Shown here piece after piece: positions 1 to 8,092 of a stretch of DNA of 64,000 nucleotides. The notes under the pieces were generated by a model, which was not told the DNA's origin, ran no database searches, and saw nothing but the letters and a program-made list of their open reading frames with translations. The stretch's first letter is position 1. Every line of letters starts with the position of its first letter. The position numbers and the translations under genes were made by a program. This stretch comes from Actinoplanes couchii (lineage in GTDB: Bacteria; Actinomycetota; Actinomycetes; Mycobacteriales; Micromonosporaceae), in the NCBI RefSeq assembly GCF_016862075.1, contig NZ_BOMG01000108.1, positions 1 through 64,000 of the forward strand, given 5' to 3'.

Positions 1-216
1 TCCTCATCTGCCGCAGGCAACGCGCGCTTCGTCCCGCCGCTGTCCACACCCAGCGCGCTGGCCAGCACTCGCTGTAGTCTCCCTTGATGACGTAGCGGTG
101 CGTCCGCGGCGACGTTGGGCGGAGCCGGGAGGTCAAACGACAAGCTGAGCTGCGTCCAGGCGCCACAGCGAGGTGATCTCCCATGCGCGGGTGCAGTGGT
201 GGGGACGACCGCCCGG
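1..216. other. Window edge, no gene supported
   Basis: I see no convincing complete gene here. An open frame runs off the left edge on the plus strand to a stop at 85-87, and another open frame on the minus strand also runs off the edge, so the end of a neighbouring gene may lie here. Neither has a recognisable motif in so short a stretch. Confidence 0.3.
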
Positions 217-819
217 TCAGCCGGCCGGCAACTCCAGAGGCGCGGTGACGGCGAAGTTCTGGTCGATCATCTGCACCAGCGCTGTCCCTCGCGGGCCGAT
301 CCCGGTCTGCTCAGCCCAGTCGGCCAGAGCGTTCAGGAAGCCGGCCAGGTCCCGCTGGACGTCGAGCAGGAGTTGCGGGAGCTCACGGCAGGGAAGGTCG
401 ACTCGCTGCCCGGCCCACCGGCCCCGCTCACGGTTCGGCCCGCCGTCCTGCCACACCCGCAGATCCGGGCCGACGACCTCGACGTGCGGGCCGGGATCAT
501 GCCCCAGCCACAGCGAATCGCCGGTGAGGACCCCGGTCCATTCCCGCCAGTCCTCCAGGCCACTGCAACAACCCGGCACGACGACCGTTCCGGTTTCCGT
601 GTCACTCACCTGTAGACCGCCGGCGACGATGAGCGCCTCCTCGGCCAGCAGCGCGTCCAGAACCTCATCACGACCGCCTGGAGACGCGACATCGATCCGC
701 GCGGCGAGGGCCGCCACGAACAGACCCACCTGATCGGCAGTGCACCCGGTATCGAGAACCAACCACGAGCCGGGTGCGGCAGCCGCGACCGGCCACGGCG
801 CCGGGCCCTCATCGAACAT
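217..819 (-). CDS. Uncharacterised protein, 200 aa
   Basis: I do not recognise this protein. It is soluble-looking, acidic, with no signal peptide or membrane segment. A central stretch reads VVVPGCCSGLEDWREW and the C-terminal half carries a helical segment rich in Leu. I chose the ATG at 819 because GGAAG lies about 6 bases upstream on the coding strand; the frame stays open to 900, so a longer N-terminus is possible. It is transcribed away from the P450 gene at 993 and has no operon partner inside the window. The coding potential rests on length, GC-rich third positions and a plausible start; function is unknown. Confidence 0.6.
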   Translation of the reverse strand: MFDEGPAPWPVAAAAPGSWLVLDTGCTADQVGLFVAALAARIDVASPGGRDEVLDALLAEEALIVAGGLQVSDTETGTVVVPGCCSGLEDWREWTGVLTGDSLWLGHDPGPHVEVVGPDLRVWQDGGPNRERGRWAGQRVDLPCRELPQLLLDVQRDLAGFLNALADWAEQTGIGPRGTALVQMIDQNFAVTAPLELPAG

Positions 820-992
820 CGGCACTTCCACCACTGCCTGCAGCTTGATCACGCGGTCATTCAATCCGGCCTTCCGGGAGATCCCAGCACAGGCCCGCAC
901 GGCGTGGGGGCGATGACGGCAGGCGGTACCACGGAAAGATCGGGCGAATTGCCCTACGTTGGGGAGGTCAGTGTTTCCACGGAAGGAAATCG

Positions 993-2198
993 ATGACTGT
1001 CACCGACATCCTGTCTCCCGAGTGCCTGACCGACCCCGTGCCCGTGTGGGCCGCCCTGCGTGAGACCGAGCCACTCGCCTTCCACCAGGGGATGAACGCG
1101 TACGTGATCAGCCGTTTCGAGGACGTCCAGCGGGCTTTCAAGGATCCGGTGTTCACCAGTGACAACTACAGTTGGCAGCTGGAGCCGGTGCACGGGCGCA
1201 CGATTCTGCAGATGGACGGGCGGGAGCATGCGATCCACCGGCGGCTGGTGACCCCGGCGTTCCGGGGCAGTGACCTGACCACCCGGTTCGTGCCGATGAT
1301 GCGGCAGAACACCACCGAGTTGCTGGACGTGTTCCGGCACACCGGCGAGGTGGATCTGGTGGACCAGTTCACCACCCGCTATCCGATCAACGTGATCGTG
1401 GACATGCTGGGCCTGCCGAAGAGCGACCACGACCTGTTCCACCGCTGGTACACCTCGATCGTCGCGTTCCTGGCCAACCTGTCCCAGGATCCGGAGATCA
1501 TCGAGCGGGGAATGCGGACCCGGGTGGAGATGGAGGAATATCTGCTGCCCCGGATCCACGAGCGCCGCATCGATCCCCGCGACGATCTGATGTCGACATT
1601 GTGTACCGCCGAGATCGACGGCGCGCAGATGTCCGAGAACGAGATCAAGGCATTCGTGAGTCTGCTTCTGGTGGCGGGCGGCGAGACCACCGACAAGGCG
1701 ATCGCCAATCTGATGGTCAATCTGATTCAGAACCCCGATCAAATGGCTCTGGTACGCCGGGACAGGTCCCTGATCGCCCCGGCGCTCGCCGAGACGTTGC
1801 GCCATTCCCCGCCCGTACAGATGATCATGCGGCAGCCCGCTGAGGACGTGGAACTGTCCGGTGGCACGGTGCCGGCCGGCGCCACCGTGGTCTGCCTGAT
1901 CGCCGCCGCCAACCGCGATCCGCGGCATTACTCCGACCCGGACCGTTTCGACCTGACCCGCGACGATCTGGACTTCGGCAAGGCGTATACGGCAGCCGCC
2001 AATCACACCGGGTTCGCCCTGGGCCGGCATTTCTGTGTCGGGGCGATGCTGGCCCGTACCGAGGTGGAGATCGTGATGAATGCCCTGCTGGACGCGATGG
2101 AGGACATCGAGTTCGCCGAGCCGGTGCAGTCGAGCGGTCTGTTCACCCGGGCCCCGGCGTCACTGCGCCTGAGGTTCCGGCCCACCATGGTGTCATGA
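993..2198 (+). CDS. Cytochrome P450 (401 aa)
   Basis: Soluble bacterial class I cytochrome P450, a haem-thiolate monooxygenase that needs a ferredoxin and reductase encoded elsewhere. The I-helix oxygen-binding motif AGGETT is near residues 227-232, the K-helix ExxR is ETLR near 266, and the haem loop FALGRHFCVG is at about 340-349 with the axial Cys near 347. Length is normal for the family. The ATG at 993 follows a strong GGAAGG ribosome site. Its stop codon overlaps the ATG of the VOC gene by four bases (ATGA), so the two are probably co-translated. The substrate cannot be told from sequence; a SARP regulator lies just downstream and convergent, which hints at secondary metabolism (inference). 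Confidence 0.95.
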   Translation: MTVTDILSPECLTDPVPVWAALRETEPLAFHQGMNAYVISRFEDVQRAFKDPVFTSDNYSWQLEPVHGRTILQMDGREHAIHRRLVTPAFRGSDLTTRFVPMMRQNTTELLDVFRHTGEVDLVDQFTTRYPINVIVDMLGLPKSDHDLFHRWYTSIVAFLANLSQDPEIIERGMRTRVEMEEYLLPRIHERRIDPRDDLMSTLCTAEIDGAQMSENEIKAFVSLLLVAGGETTDKAIANLMVNLIQNPDQMALVRRDRSLIAPALAETLRHSPPVQMIMRQPAEDVELSGGTVPAGATVVCLIAAANRDPRHYSDPDRFDLTRDDLDFGKAYTAAANHTGFALGRHFCVGAMLARTEVEIVMNALLDAMEDIEFAEPVQSSGLFTRAPASLRLRFRPTMVS

Positions 2199-2608
2199 CC
2201 TCCTACATCTCTCACACCACCGTGGACTGTGCCGACGCGTTCACCCTGTCGCGCTGGTGGCAGGGCGTCCTGGACTGGGCCGAGGACCCGGACGACCCGA
2301 ACGAGCCCGGCCACGAGGAGTGCCTGATCAGCTCCCGGGACGGCCGGCACAAGGTGCTGTTCATCGAGGTGCCCGACGTCAAGCAGGGCAAGAACCGGAT
2401 CCACTTCGACCTGCGCCCGGCCGAGGGCACCCGCGACGAGGAGCTGGCCCGGCTGCTGGCCCTGGGCGCCACCGAGGTCGGCGACCTGCGTAAACCGGAC
2501 GGCGGCGGCTGGGTGATCCTGGCCGACCCGGAGGGCAACGAGTTCTGCATCCTGCGCAGCGAAGAAGAGCAGGCCGCGTGGTCACCTGTCGCCGCGCAGG
2601 ATGCGTAA
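2195..2608 (+). CDS. VOC/glyoxalase-like domain protein (137 aa)
   Basis: Single-domain member of the vicinal oxygen chelate superfamily, close in style to the actinobacterial glyoxalase-like domain. The typical strand ILADPEGNEFCIL near the C-terminus and an early WWQGVLDW segment are visible. Proteins of this type are metal-dependent lyases, dioxygenases or drug-binding proteins; the activity here is not predictable. It starts inside the end of the P450 gene (ATGA overlap), so the pair is one transcription unit. Its last 27 bases overlap the convergent SARP gene. A second, two-domain VOC gene at 17320 shares the LADPEGNEF strand. Confidence 0.85.
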   Translation: MTSYISHTTVDCADAFTLSRWWQGVLDWAEDPDDPNEPGHEECLISSRDGRHKVLFIEVPDVKQGKNRIHFDLRPAEGTRDEELARLLALGATEVGDLRKPDGGGWVILADPEGNEFCILRSEEEQAAWSPVAAQDA

Positions 2609-3349
2609 CTCCAGCGACCGTAACCGCGGGCCCGGTTCGATGCCGAGTTCGTCGACGATCCGCTGACGGCCCTCGCGATAGACCGCGAGGGCCTCGGCGG
2701 GCCGCCCGTCGTGGTAGAGCGCCAGCATCAGGCCGTGCCGCAGGCCTTCGTGCAGCGGGTTGGCGGTGACGGCCGGGCGCAGGTTGTGGGTGAGTTCCAC
2801 GAAGTCGCCGCCGGAGCGTTCGACCAGCCCGAGGCGGACGTGCACGTGCTGCTCCAGGGCGGACAGCCGGCGTTCCTGCAGCTGGTCGGCGAGGCGCTCG
2901 AAGTAGACGCCGGGCACGCCGCTGAGCGGCCGGCCGGTCCACTGGCGCAGCGCCTCGCACAGCACCTGATCCGCGGCGCCCAGATCACCGTCGCGGATCA
3001 GGTGCCCGGCCCGGATCACGGCGTGTTCGAAACGGATCAGGTCGACACATTCGGCCGGCAGGTCGAGCACATATCCGGCCGGGTGGGTGTCGATCGGTAT
3101 CGCGGAGATCTGCTGGCGCAGCCGGGACACGTAGACCTGGATCTGATTGCGCGCGCCGGCGCTCGGCGCGTGGTCCCAGAGCGCGTCGATGATCTCCGGC
3201 AGCGCCACCGGCACGCCGGGGCTGAGGGCGAGCAGGGCCAGCAGGGCGCGCTGTTTCGGCTGGCCGGGGTGGACGACCCGGCCGTCGATGCGGAGCATGA
3301 ATGGCCCGAGAATCTTCAACTCGATGCATAATCTGGTCACGTGATTCAT
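2582..3349 (-). CDS. SARP-family transcriptional activator with TTA codon
   Basis: Small Streptomyces-antibiotic-regulatory-protein type activator, 255 aa. An OmpR-like winged helix (about residues 10-95, with KQRALLALLAL and ALWDHAPSAGARNQIQVYVSRLR) is followed by a bacterial transcriptional activation domain (about 100-250). There is no NB-ARC or TPR extension, so it is the short form. The ATG at 3349 sits directly against the GGGGG ribosome site; the GTG at 3340 has better spacing and may be the true start. Codon 7 from the ATG (codon 4 from the GTG) is TTA, a very rare codon in such genomes and the classic target of bldA tRNA control. SARPs bind direct repeats; a candidate array lies at 3462-3490. 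Confidence 0.92.
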   Translation of the reverse strand: MNHVTRLCIELKILGPFMLRIDGRVVHPGQPKQRALLALLALSPGVPVALPEIIDALWDHAPSAGARNQIQVYVSRLRQQISAIPIDTHPAGYVLDLPAECVDLIRFEHAVIRAGHLIRDGDLGAADQVLCEALRQWTGRPLSGVPGVYFERLADQLQERRLSALEQHVHVRLGLVERSGGDFVELTHNLRPAVTANPLHEGLRHGLMLALYHDGRPAEALAVYREGRQRIVDELGIEPGPRLRSLELRILRGDR

Positions 3350-3461
3350 CCCCCGATGTCATGGCAGACCAGTGCACATGCATCATGGCAGTCGGGTGAG
3401 ATCATTTTTACCCTTTTTTAACAATGATTTATGTCAATACCTGACAGATCTTCCCGAAGCC

Positions 3462-3490
3462 TGTTCAGCGCCTGTTCAGTGCATCTTCAG
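3462..3490 (+). promoter_or_regulatory. Three 11-bp direct repeats (SARP or PHO box candidate)
   Basis: The heptamer TGTTCAG occurs at 3462-3468 and 3473-3479, and TCTTCAG at 3484-3490, a strict 11-base period that puts the copies on one helix face. SARP activators and PhoP (GTTCA-type boxes) both use this geometry. A weak -10-like hexamer CAGCAT lies at 3501-3506, so the array sits where an activator of the gene at 3547 would bind. The SARP gene is divergent from it. Confidence 0.6.
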
Positions 3491-3546
3491 CGCCCCGGCA
3501 CAGCATTTCGGCATCCGCAGGATCCGAATCTGCACGAGGGGGACTC

Positions 3547-3915
3547 ATGCAAACACGACGCGTTTTCGCGTTCCTGGGCGCAGCCGGAATGATCACCGGC
3601 GGCCTGGTCGCGGCAACCGCCGCCCCGGCGCTGGCCAGCTGCAGCCACGCACACTCCGACAAGGACAGCACCGTCGGCTACATCACCGGAACCGACGCCG
3701 GCGTGCGCCCCGGCCCGCACTACATCAGCCCCAACGCCTGTACGCCGGTCTACTACGCGCTGCGCGGATACGCCGCCGAGTACCAGTGCTACACCACCGG
3801 CGACACCTACCAGGGCTGGTCGACCTGGACCTGGGCCTACGTGCCCGCGCTCGGCCGCTCCGGCTGGATCAACGACTACCTGCTGTCCGGCAACGGCAGC
3901 AACTACGCCTGCTGA
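3547..3915 (+). CDS. Small secreted SH3-like protein (122 aa)
   Basis: The N-terminus is a Sec signal peptide: QTRR, a hydrophobic stretch ending in AAPALAS with cleavage expected near residue 31. The mature part of about 90 residues is rich in Tyr, Trp and Gly, has several Cys (probably disulfides) and ends WINDYLLSGNGSNYAC, resembling bacterial SH3-like cell-wall-binding domains. It is likely exported and free or wall-bound. A ribosome site GGGGG precedes the ATG. The divergent SARP and the 11-base repeats upstream suggest regulated expression. A strong hairpin at 3933-3964 ends the transcript. No enzymatic motif is present. Confidence 0.8.
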   Translation: MQTRRVFAFLGAAGMITGGLVAATAAPALASCSHAHSDKDSTVGYITGTDAGVRPGPHYISPNACTPVYYALRGYAAEYQCYTTGDTYQGWSTWTWAYVPALGRSGWINDYLLSGNGSNYAC

Positions 3916-3932
3916 TCCCACCCCGCACCGAT

Positions 3933-3964
3933 GACGGCGGCACACCCTCGGGCGTGCCGCCGTC
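3933..3964. terminator. Bidirectional hairpin terminator
   Basis: Perfect 11-base stem GACGGCGGCAC / GTGCCGCCGTC with a 10-base loop, placed between the stop of the secreted protein (3915) and the stop of the convergent permease (3973). There is no T-run, as is common in high-GC Actinobacteria. Confidence 0.75.
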
Positions 3965-3972
3965 CCGCGTCG

Positions 3973-5151
3973 TCACGGACTGGCCAGCGCCTCGGTCGGC
4001 GCCAGCCTGGCGGCCCGCAACGCCGGATACAGCCCGGCCACCGTCCCGATCACCGCCGTGGCCAGCACCCCACCACCGATCGCCCACCCCGGAACCACCG
4101 CCGGCCAGTCCCGCAGTGCCGCGTACCCACCGGTGGCCAGCACCCCCAGCAACGTGCCGGACACCCCGCCCAGCACCGCCAGCAGCAGCGACTCCATCAG
4201 GAACTGCGACCGGATGTGCCCCCGGGTGGCACCCAGCGCCCGCCGCAACCCGATCTCGGAACGCCGCTCCAGCACCGAGATCACCATCGTGTTCGCCACC
4301 CCGATCCCCCCGACCAGCAGCGCCACCGCCCCGAGACCGATCAACTGCGCGCCGAGGGTCTCACCGGTGGCCCGCTGAGCGGCCAGCGCATCCGACGGAC
4401 GCGACACCGTCACCTCGTACGGCGCAGCGGGGTTGGCGGTCCGGGGGAGGACCGACCGCACCGCCGCCACCCGCGTCTCCACCGACCGGGTGTAGATCCT
4501 GGTCGGATGCCCGTCGAAAGCCAGAAACGTCTCGGCGGCCGGCCAGCCGACCAGCACCGCACTGTCCAGCTCGGCCGCCAACGGCACCGCCTCCAGGACC
4601 CCGACCACACTGAACCACATCCCGTGCAGCCACACCCGCGGACCGGCCACCCGAACCCCGAGCCGGTCGGCCGCCGTACTGCCCAGCACCACCGCCGGCA
4701 TCCCGGCCGTCGCCTCGGTGAACCACGAACCCCGCACCACCCGGGCACCGACGATGCCCAACAGATCCGGCTGCGCGGCCAGCACCTCGATGCTGCCGGT
4801 CTGCCCGGTCGGGATGAACTCGTTGCGATACACCGCCGCGGCCACCGTCCCGGTCGCCGACGCCCCCGTCACCGGCCCGATCCGGCGCACCATCGCCACC
4901 GACTCGGCAGGCAACGGCGCCGGCGCCCCGGTGATCGTCTTCCCCGGCGTCACGGTCAGCAGATTGGTGCCCATCGCCCGCAACGCCCGATCCACCTCGG
5001 CCCGCCCGGACGCCGCGATACCCACCACGGCCAGCATCGCGGCGATCCCGATCGCGATGCCCAGCACCGACAACACCACCCGCAGAGGATGCGCCCGCAA
5101 CCCGGCCCCACCGACCCGCACCACGTCCGCGGCCCGCAACCGGCTCCTCAC
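3973..5151 (-). CDS. ABC transporter permease, MacB/FtsX type
   Basis: Four-helix permease of the MacB/FtsX family, 392 aa. One membrane segment lies near residues 20-45, followed by a large extracytoplasmic MacB core domain to about 250, then three more segments at about 265-385. Between TM1 and TM2 these proteins act as mechanotransmitters rather than pores. It overlaps the ATPase gene by four bases and is last in a minus-strand operon lipoprotein - adaptor - ATPase - permease. The set resembles tripartite MacAB-like systems of Gram-positive bacteria, which export peptides or drugs or act on cell-wall processes; the cargo is unknown. Confidence 0.92.
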   Translation of the reverse strand: MRSRLRAADVVRVGGAGLRAHPLRVVLSVLGIAIGIAAMLAVVGIAASGRAEVDRALRAMGTNLLTVTPGKTITGAPAPLPAESVAMVRRIGPVTGASATGTVAAAVYRNEFIPTGQTGSIEVLAAQPDLLGIVGARVVRGSWFTEATAGMPAVVLGSTAADRLGVRVAGPRVWLHGMWFSVVGVLEAVPLAAELDSAVLVGWPAAETFLAFDGHPTRIYTRSVETRVAAVRSVLPRTANPAAPYEVTVSRPSDALAAQRATGETLGAQLIGLGAVALLVGGIGVANTMVISVLERRSEIGLRRALGATRGHIRSQFLMESLLLAVLGGVSGTLLGVLATGGYAALRDWPAVVPGWAIGGGVLATAVIGTVAGLYPALRAARLAPTEALASP

Positions 5152-5807
5152 ACGACCACCCGGCCGTCACTCATCCGGATCTGCCGCTGCGCCGACGCCG
5201 CCACCCCCAGATCATGGGTGATCACCACCACCGTCGTGCCCGCCTCGTGCAACCCGCCCAGAATGCCCAGCACCGCCGCCCCGGACGCCGAATCCAGGTT
5301 CCCGGTCGGCTCGTCGGCCAGCAGGATCGCCGGATCACCGACCACCGCCCGGGCCACCGCCACCCGCTGGCGCTCCCCACCGGACAACTGATGCGGACGG
5401 TGCCCGGCCCGCCCGGCCAGCCCCACCCGCTCCAGCGCCGCCTCGGCCCGGCGACGCCGCTCCCGCCGCGACGTCCCGGTGTACAGCAGCCCATCGGCCA
5501 CGTTGTCCACCGCCGGCACCCCCGCGGCCAGGTGAAACTGCTGAAAGACGAAGCCGATGCGGTACGCCCGCAGAGCAGCCAGCGCCGCGTCCCGCAACCG
5601 CGACACGTCCTTGCCGTCCACCAGCACCCGCCCCGCCGACGCCCGATCCAGAGTGCCGATCAGCTGCAGCATCGTCGACTTCCCGGACCCGGACGGGCCG
5701 ATCACCGCCACCAGCTCCCCGTACTCCACACTCACGTCCACCTCCCGCACGGCGGTCACCCCACCCGGGTACGTCTTGGACACCCGCTCCAACCGGACGG
5801 CGCTCAC
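5148..5807 (-). CDS. ABC transporter ATP-binding protein, MacB/LolD type
   Basis: Nucleotide-binding subunit of 219 aa, full length for the LolD/MacB group. Walker A GPSGSGKST is near residues 36-44, the Q-loop FQQFH near 89, the signature LSGGERQR near 141, Walker B ILLADEPTGNLD near 160, and the H-loop ITHD near 197. It powers the permease encoded next to it, and its start and stop overlap both neighbours by four bases, so subunit amounts are probably coupled by translation. Confidence 0.96.
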   Translation of the reverse strand: MSAVRLERVSKTYPGGVTAVREVDVSVEYGELVAVIGPSGSGKSTMLQLIGTLDRASAGRVLVDGKDVSRLRDAALAALRAYRIGFVFQQFHLAAGVPAVDNVADGLLYTGTSRRERRRRAEAALERVGLAGRAGHRPHQLSGGERQRVAVARAVVGDPAILLADEPTGNLDSASGAAVLGILGGLHEAGTTVVVITHDLGVAASAQRQIRMSDGRVVV

Positions 5808-6886
5808 TGCGGAATCACCACCGGCAGCCCCTCGGCCAGGCCCGCACCGGTGACCTCGGCCCGGCCCCCCGCGACCAGCCCCACCTCCACCGCCAGGGTC
5901 CGGGCACCACCCGCACCGGCCGGCTGCACCCCGTAACCACCCTCGGCCAGCGCCAGCAACGCGGCCACCGGCACGGTCAGCACGTCCTTACGCTCCCGCA
6001 CGACATAGCGCACCTGCACCGGCGCCGAGTCGAACGCCTCGAGTTTCTCCTGGTCCTTGATCCGCAGCAGAACCGGAACGGTCGCCTCGGCCCCCGCCCC
6101 CGGCTGCGCCGCCGCACCGTCGGCGGGCACCGTCACGTCGCCGCCCACCGACGACACCGTGGCCGCCACGTCACCACCGTCCGGCAGCTCCACGGTCACC
6201 TTCGCCCCGCGTACCGCCCAGGCCCGGTCCGCGGCCTCGGCCGCCGCCGTCACCACCTTCGTCACACCCGTGCAGGACAGCAGATCACCGGCTGCCGTCC
6301 CACCGATCCGGGCCGTCCCCCCGGCGACCCGCAGCGCACCCGGCGCGTAGATCACCGCCGTCGTCTCCACCGCGCCGGTCTCCGCCAGCCCCAGATCCTT
6401 CTGCCACCGCTTCACCGCCGCGACGGTCAGGTCGGTGAACTCCTCGTCCACGGTGAAGCCGCGATAACCCAGCCCGTACAGGTTCTCCTCGAACTGCCGT
6501 ACGTCCGCGCCCTTGAGATCCTTGACCAGGCGCCGGTACATCGGCAGCGGCCCGTACATCAGCAGCACCGGCTTCTCGTCGGCCCGCAGCACCGCCTCGC
6601 CGCGCCGCACCACGTCACCGGTCCCCGGCAGCCACGTCAGCACCCCGGTGGTGACACTCGCGACCGGCGACGCCGCGCCGAACCCCAGCTGAGCCGACAC
6701 ACTCGCCTCCTCGACCAGGGTCTCGCGTTGCACCGGCGTGCTGCCGAACGGATCCGGCGACGCCACGACCGCCGCCGGGCGCCCGCTGCCGCCGAACCCC
6801 ACGTGGGTGACCACCGCGGTCGCCGCGACCACACCGAGCCCGGCGAGGGTCCACAGCGTCCGGGTGATCCATCGCCGCCCGCTCAC
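5804..6886 (-). CDS. HlyD/MacA-like adaptor with peptidoglycan-binding domain
   Basis: Periplasmic-side adaptor of an ABC system, 360 aa. A single N-terminal membrane anchor (about residues 8-28) is followed by a lipoyl/barrel-sandwich-like region and a PG_binding_1 domain (YGLGYRGFTVDEEF and following, about 110-140), then barrel and C-terminal domains. I chose the GTG at 6886, which overlaps the lipoprotein stop as GTGA; the frame upstream is open but antisense-like in composition. Adaptors with an inserted peptidoglycan-binding domain are typical of Actinobacteria and link the FtsX-type permease to the wall. Operon partners are on both sides. Confidence 0.88.
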   Translation of the reverse strand: MSGRRWITRTLWTLAGLGVVAATAVVTHVGFGGSGRPAAVVASPDPFGSTPVQRETLVEEASVSAQLGFGAASPVASVTTGVLTWLPGTGDVVRRGEAVLRADEKPVLLMYGPLPMYRRLVKDLKGADVRQFEENLYGLGYRGFTVDEEFTDLTVAAVKRWQKDLGLAETGAVETTAVIYAPGALRVAGGTARIGGTAAGDLLSCTGVTKVVTAAAEAADRAWAVRGAKVTVELPDGGDVAATVSSVGGDVTVPADGAAAQPGAGAEATVPVLLRIKDQEKLEAFDSAPVQVRYVVRERKDVLTVPVAALLALAEGGYGVQPAGAGGARTLAVEVGLVAGGRAEVTGAGLAEGLPVVIPQ

Positions 6887-7395
6887 CCTTGGTGCGGCGC
6901 GTTCGGGTCGATGCCCAGGATCGCGCCGCAGGTCCTGGTGGCGCGTTCGGCGGCGGCCGCGTCCTTGGGGGCGCTGGCGAAGCCGTTCGGTCCGGGATCC
7001 GCGAAATCGGGCACGCCGTTGGACCGCATGCACTGGGCGAATTCCCGCATCCTGGTGAGCTGCTCCTCGCTGATCACGGGCGCACCGCCGGAACCGGCCG
7101 GGAGCAGGCTCTTGCACTCGGCCATTGCGTCCGGGAAGTCCGGGTCGGTCTTGTCGCCCGGTTTCATCTGCCACGCCTGACCGGGCTTGGCATCGTCCAC
7201 CTGCACCCCGGCGTCGCGCATGCAGGTGACGAAGGCCTTGGCATCGCCGGTGGCGGCCGCGGACGTGCCGGTGACCGGCGGCCCGGACCGGGCGGTGGCG
7301 ATCTCCGGGCCGGTGTCGGCGGCGTTCGCACAGCCGGCGAGCAGCAGCGAACCCAACGAGATCAACACTAGTCGATATCCAAACGCGACTGACAT
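6883..7395 (-). CDS. Secreted lipoprotein (170 aa)
   Basis: A lipoprotein signal is clear: hydrophobic LVLISLGSLLLAGC with the lipobox Cys at residue 22. The mature part contains two similar Cys-containing segments, FVTCMRDAGVQVDD and FAQCMRSNGVPDF, which look like an internal duplication, plus further Cys residues. It is the first gene of the ABC operon, so it probably serves as a surface partner or substrate sensor of that system. Family members are annotated only as hypothetical. The start ATG at 7395 leaves a normal n-region. Confidence 0.85.
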   Translation of the reverse strand: MSVAFGYRLVLISLGSLLLAGCANAADTGPEIATARSGPPVTGTSAAATGDAKAFVTCMRDAGVQVDDAKPGQAWQMKPGDKTDPDFPDAMAECKSLLPAGSGGAPVISEEQLTRMREFAQCMRSNGVPDFADPGPNGFASAPKDAAAAERATRTCGAILGIDPNAPHQG

Positions 7396-7516
7396 CCCGC
7401 GTACCTCCGTGGTGGGGTGGGTTTTCGCCGGGTCTTTGCACCAGGCCCCGAACGCGTCACAGGTGACGCCGGGCAGTTGCTTGTGACGCCGGGCGGGAGT
7501 CGCGCAAAGGGAGGGT

Positions 7517-8092
7517 GTGATGCCGGAGGATCTCGAGGCGGTCGACGACCGGTGGCTGGTGAAACGTCTCGGGCACGACCCGGCGGCGATCGAGGAGTTC
7601 TATCGCCGCCACGTCCGCGCCCTGACCCGCCACCTGACCCGGTCGACGGGCAACCCGCACGACGCCGACGACCTGGTGGCGGCCACCTTCATCGCCGCCA
7701 TCGAATCCGCCGGCCGCTACGACCCGGCCGCCGGCCCACCCCGGGCCTGGCTGTTCGGCATCGCCCGCAACCTGATCGCCATGCGATGGCGCGGGGCGGC
7801 AGCCGAGGGCCGGGCCCTGCACCGGCTCGCCGGGGCCCGTCCACCCGCCGTCGACGAATTCGACCGCGCCGACGCCCGCCTGGACGCCGGCGACCTGGCC
7901 GGACCGGCCCTGGCCGCGTTGCCCGGCCTGCCACCGGCCGAACGGGAACTCATCGAGCTGATGGTGAACCGCGACCTCACCGTCACCGAGGCCGCCGGCG
8001 AACTGGGCATCCGCTCGGGCACCGCCCGGATGCGCCTCAAACGGGTACGCGACCGCCTCTTCGCCGCGATGACAAGGGACCGAACGAGATGA
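7517..8092 (+). CDS. ECF-type RNA polymerase sigma factor
   Basis: Sigma-70 family factor of 191 aa with region 2 (about residues 25-95, including NPHDADDLVAATFIAAIE and the -10 binding WLFGIARNLIAMRWR) and region 4 (about 130-185, ELIELMVNRDLTVTEAAGELGIRSGTARMRLKR). No extra C-terminal domain. A GGGAGG ribosome site precedes the ATG. The ATGA overlap with the next gene, a membrane protein, is the usual arrangement of an ECF factor and its linked CU044_5270-type partner. The signal it responds to is unknown. Confidence 0.93.
   Translation: MMPEDLEAVDDRWLVKRLGHDPAAIEEFYRRHVRALTRHLTRSTGNPHDADDLVAATFIAAIESAGRYDPAAGPPRAWLFGIARNLIAMRWRGAAAEGRALHRLAGARPPAVDEFDRADARLDAGDLAGPALAALPGLPPAERELIELMVNRDLTVTEAAGELGIRSGTARMRLKRVRDRLFAAMTRDRTR

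Noticed and set aside
993..3349. P450, VOC and SARP as a biosynthetic gene cluster
   Set aside because: There is no polyketide synthase, NRPS, terpene synthase or other core enzyme in the window, so only a hint of secondary metabolism can be claimed.
5804..7441. Longer adaptor protein reading through the lipoprotein gene
   Set aside because: The upstream part is the shadow of the lipoprotein frame; the GTGA overlap at 6886 is the natural start.
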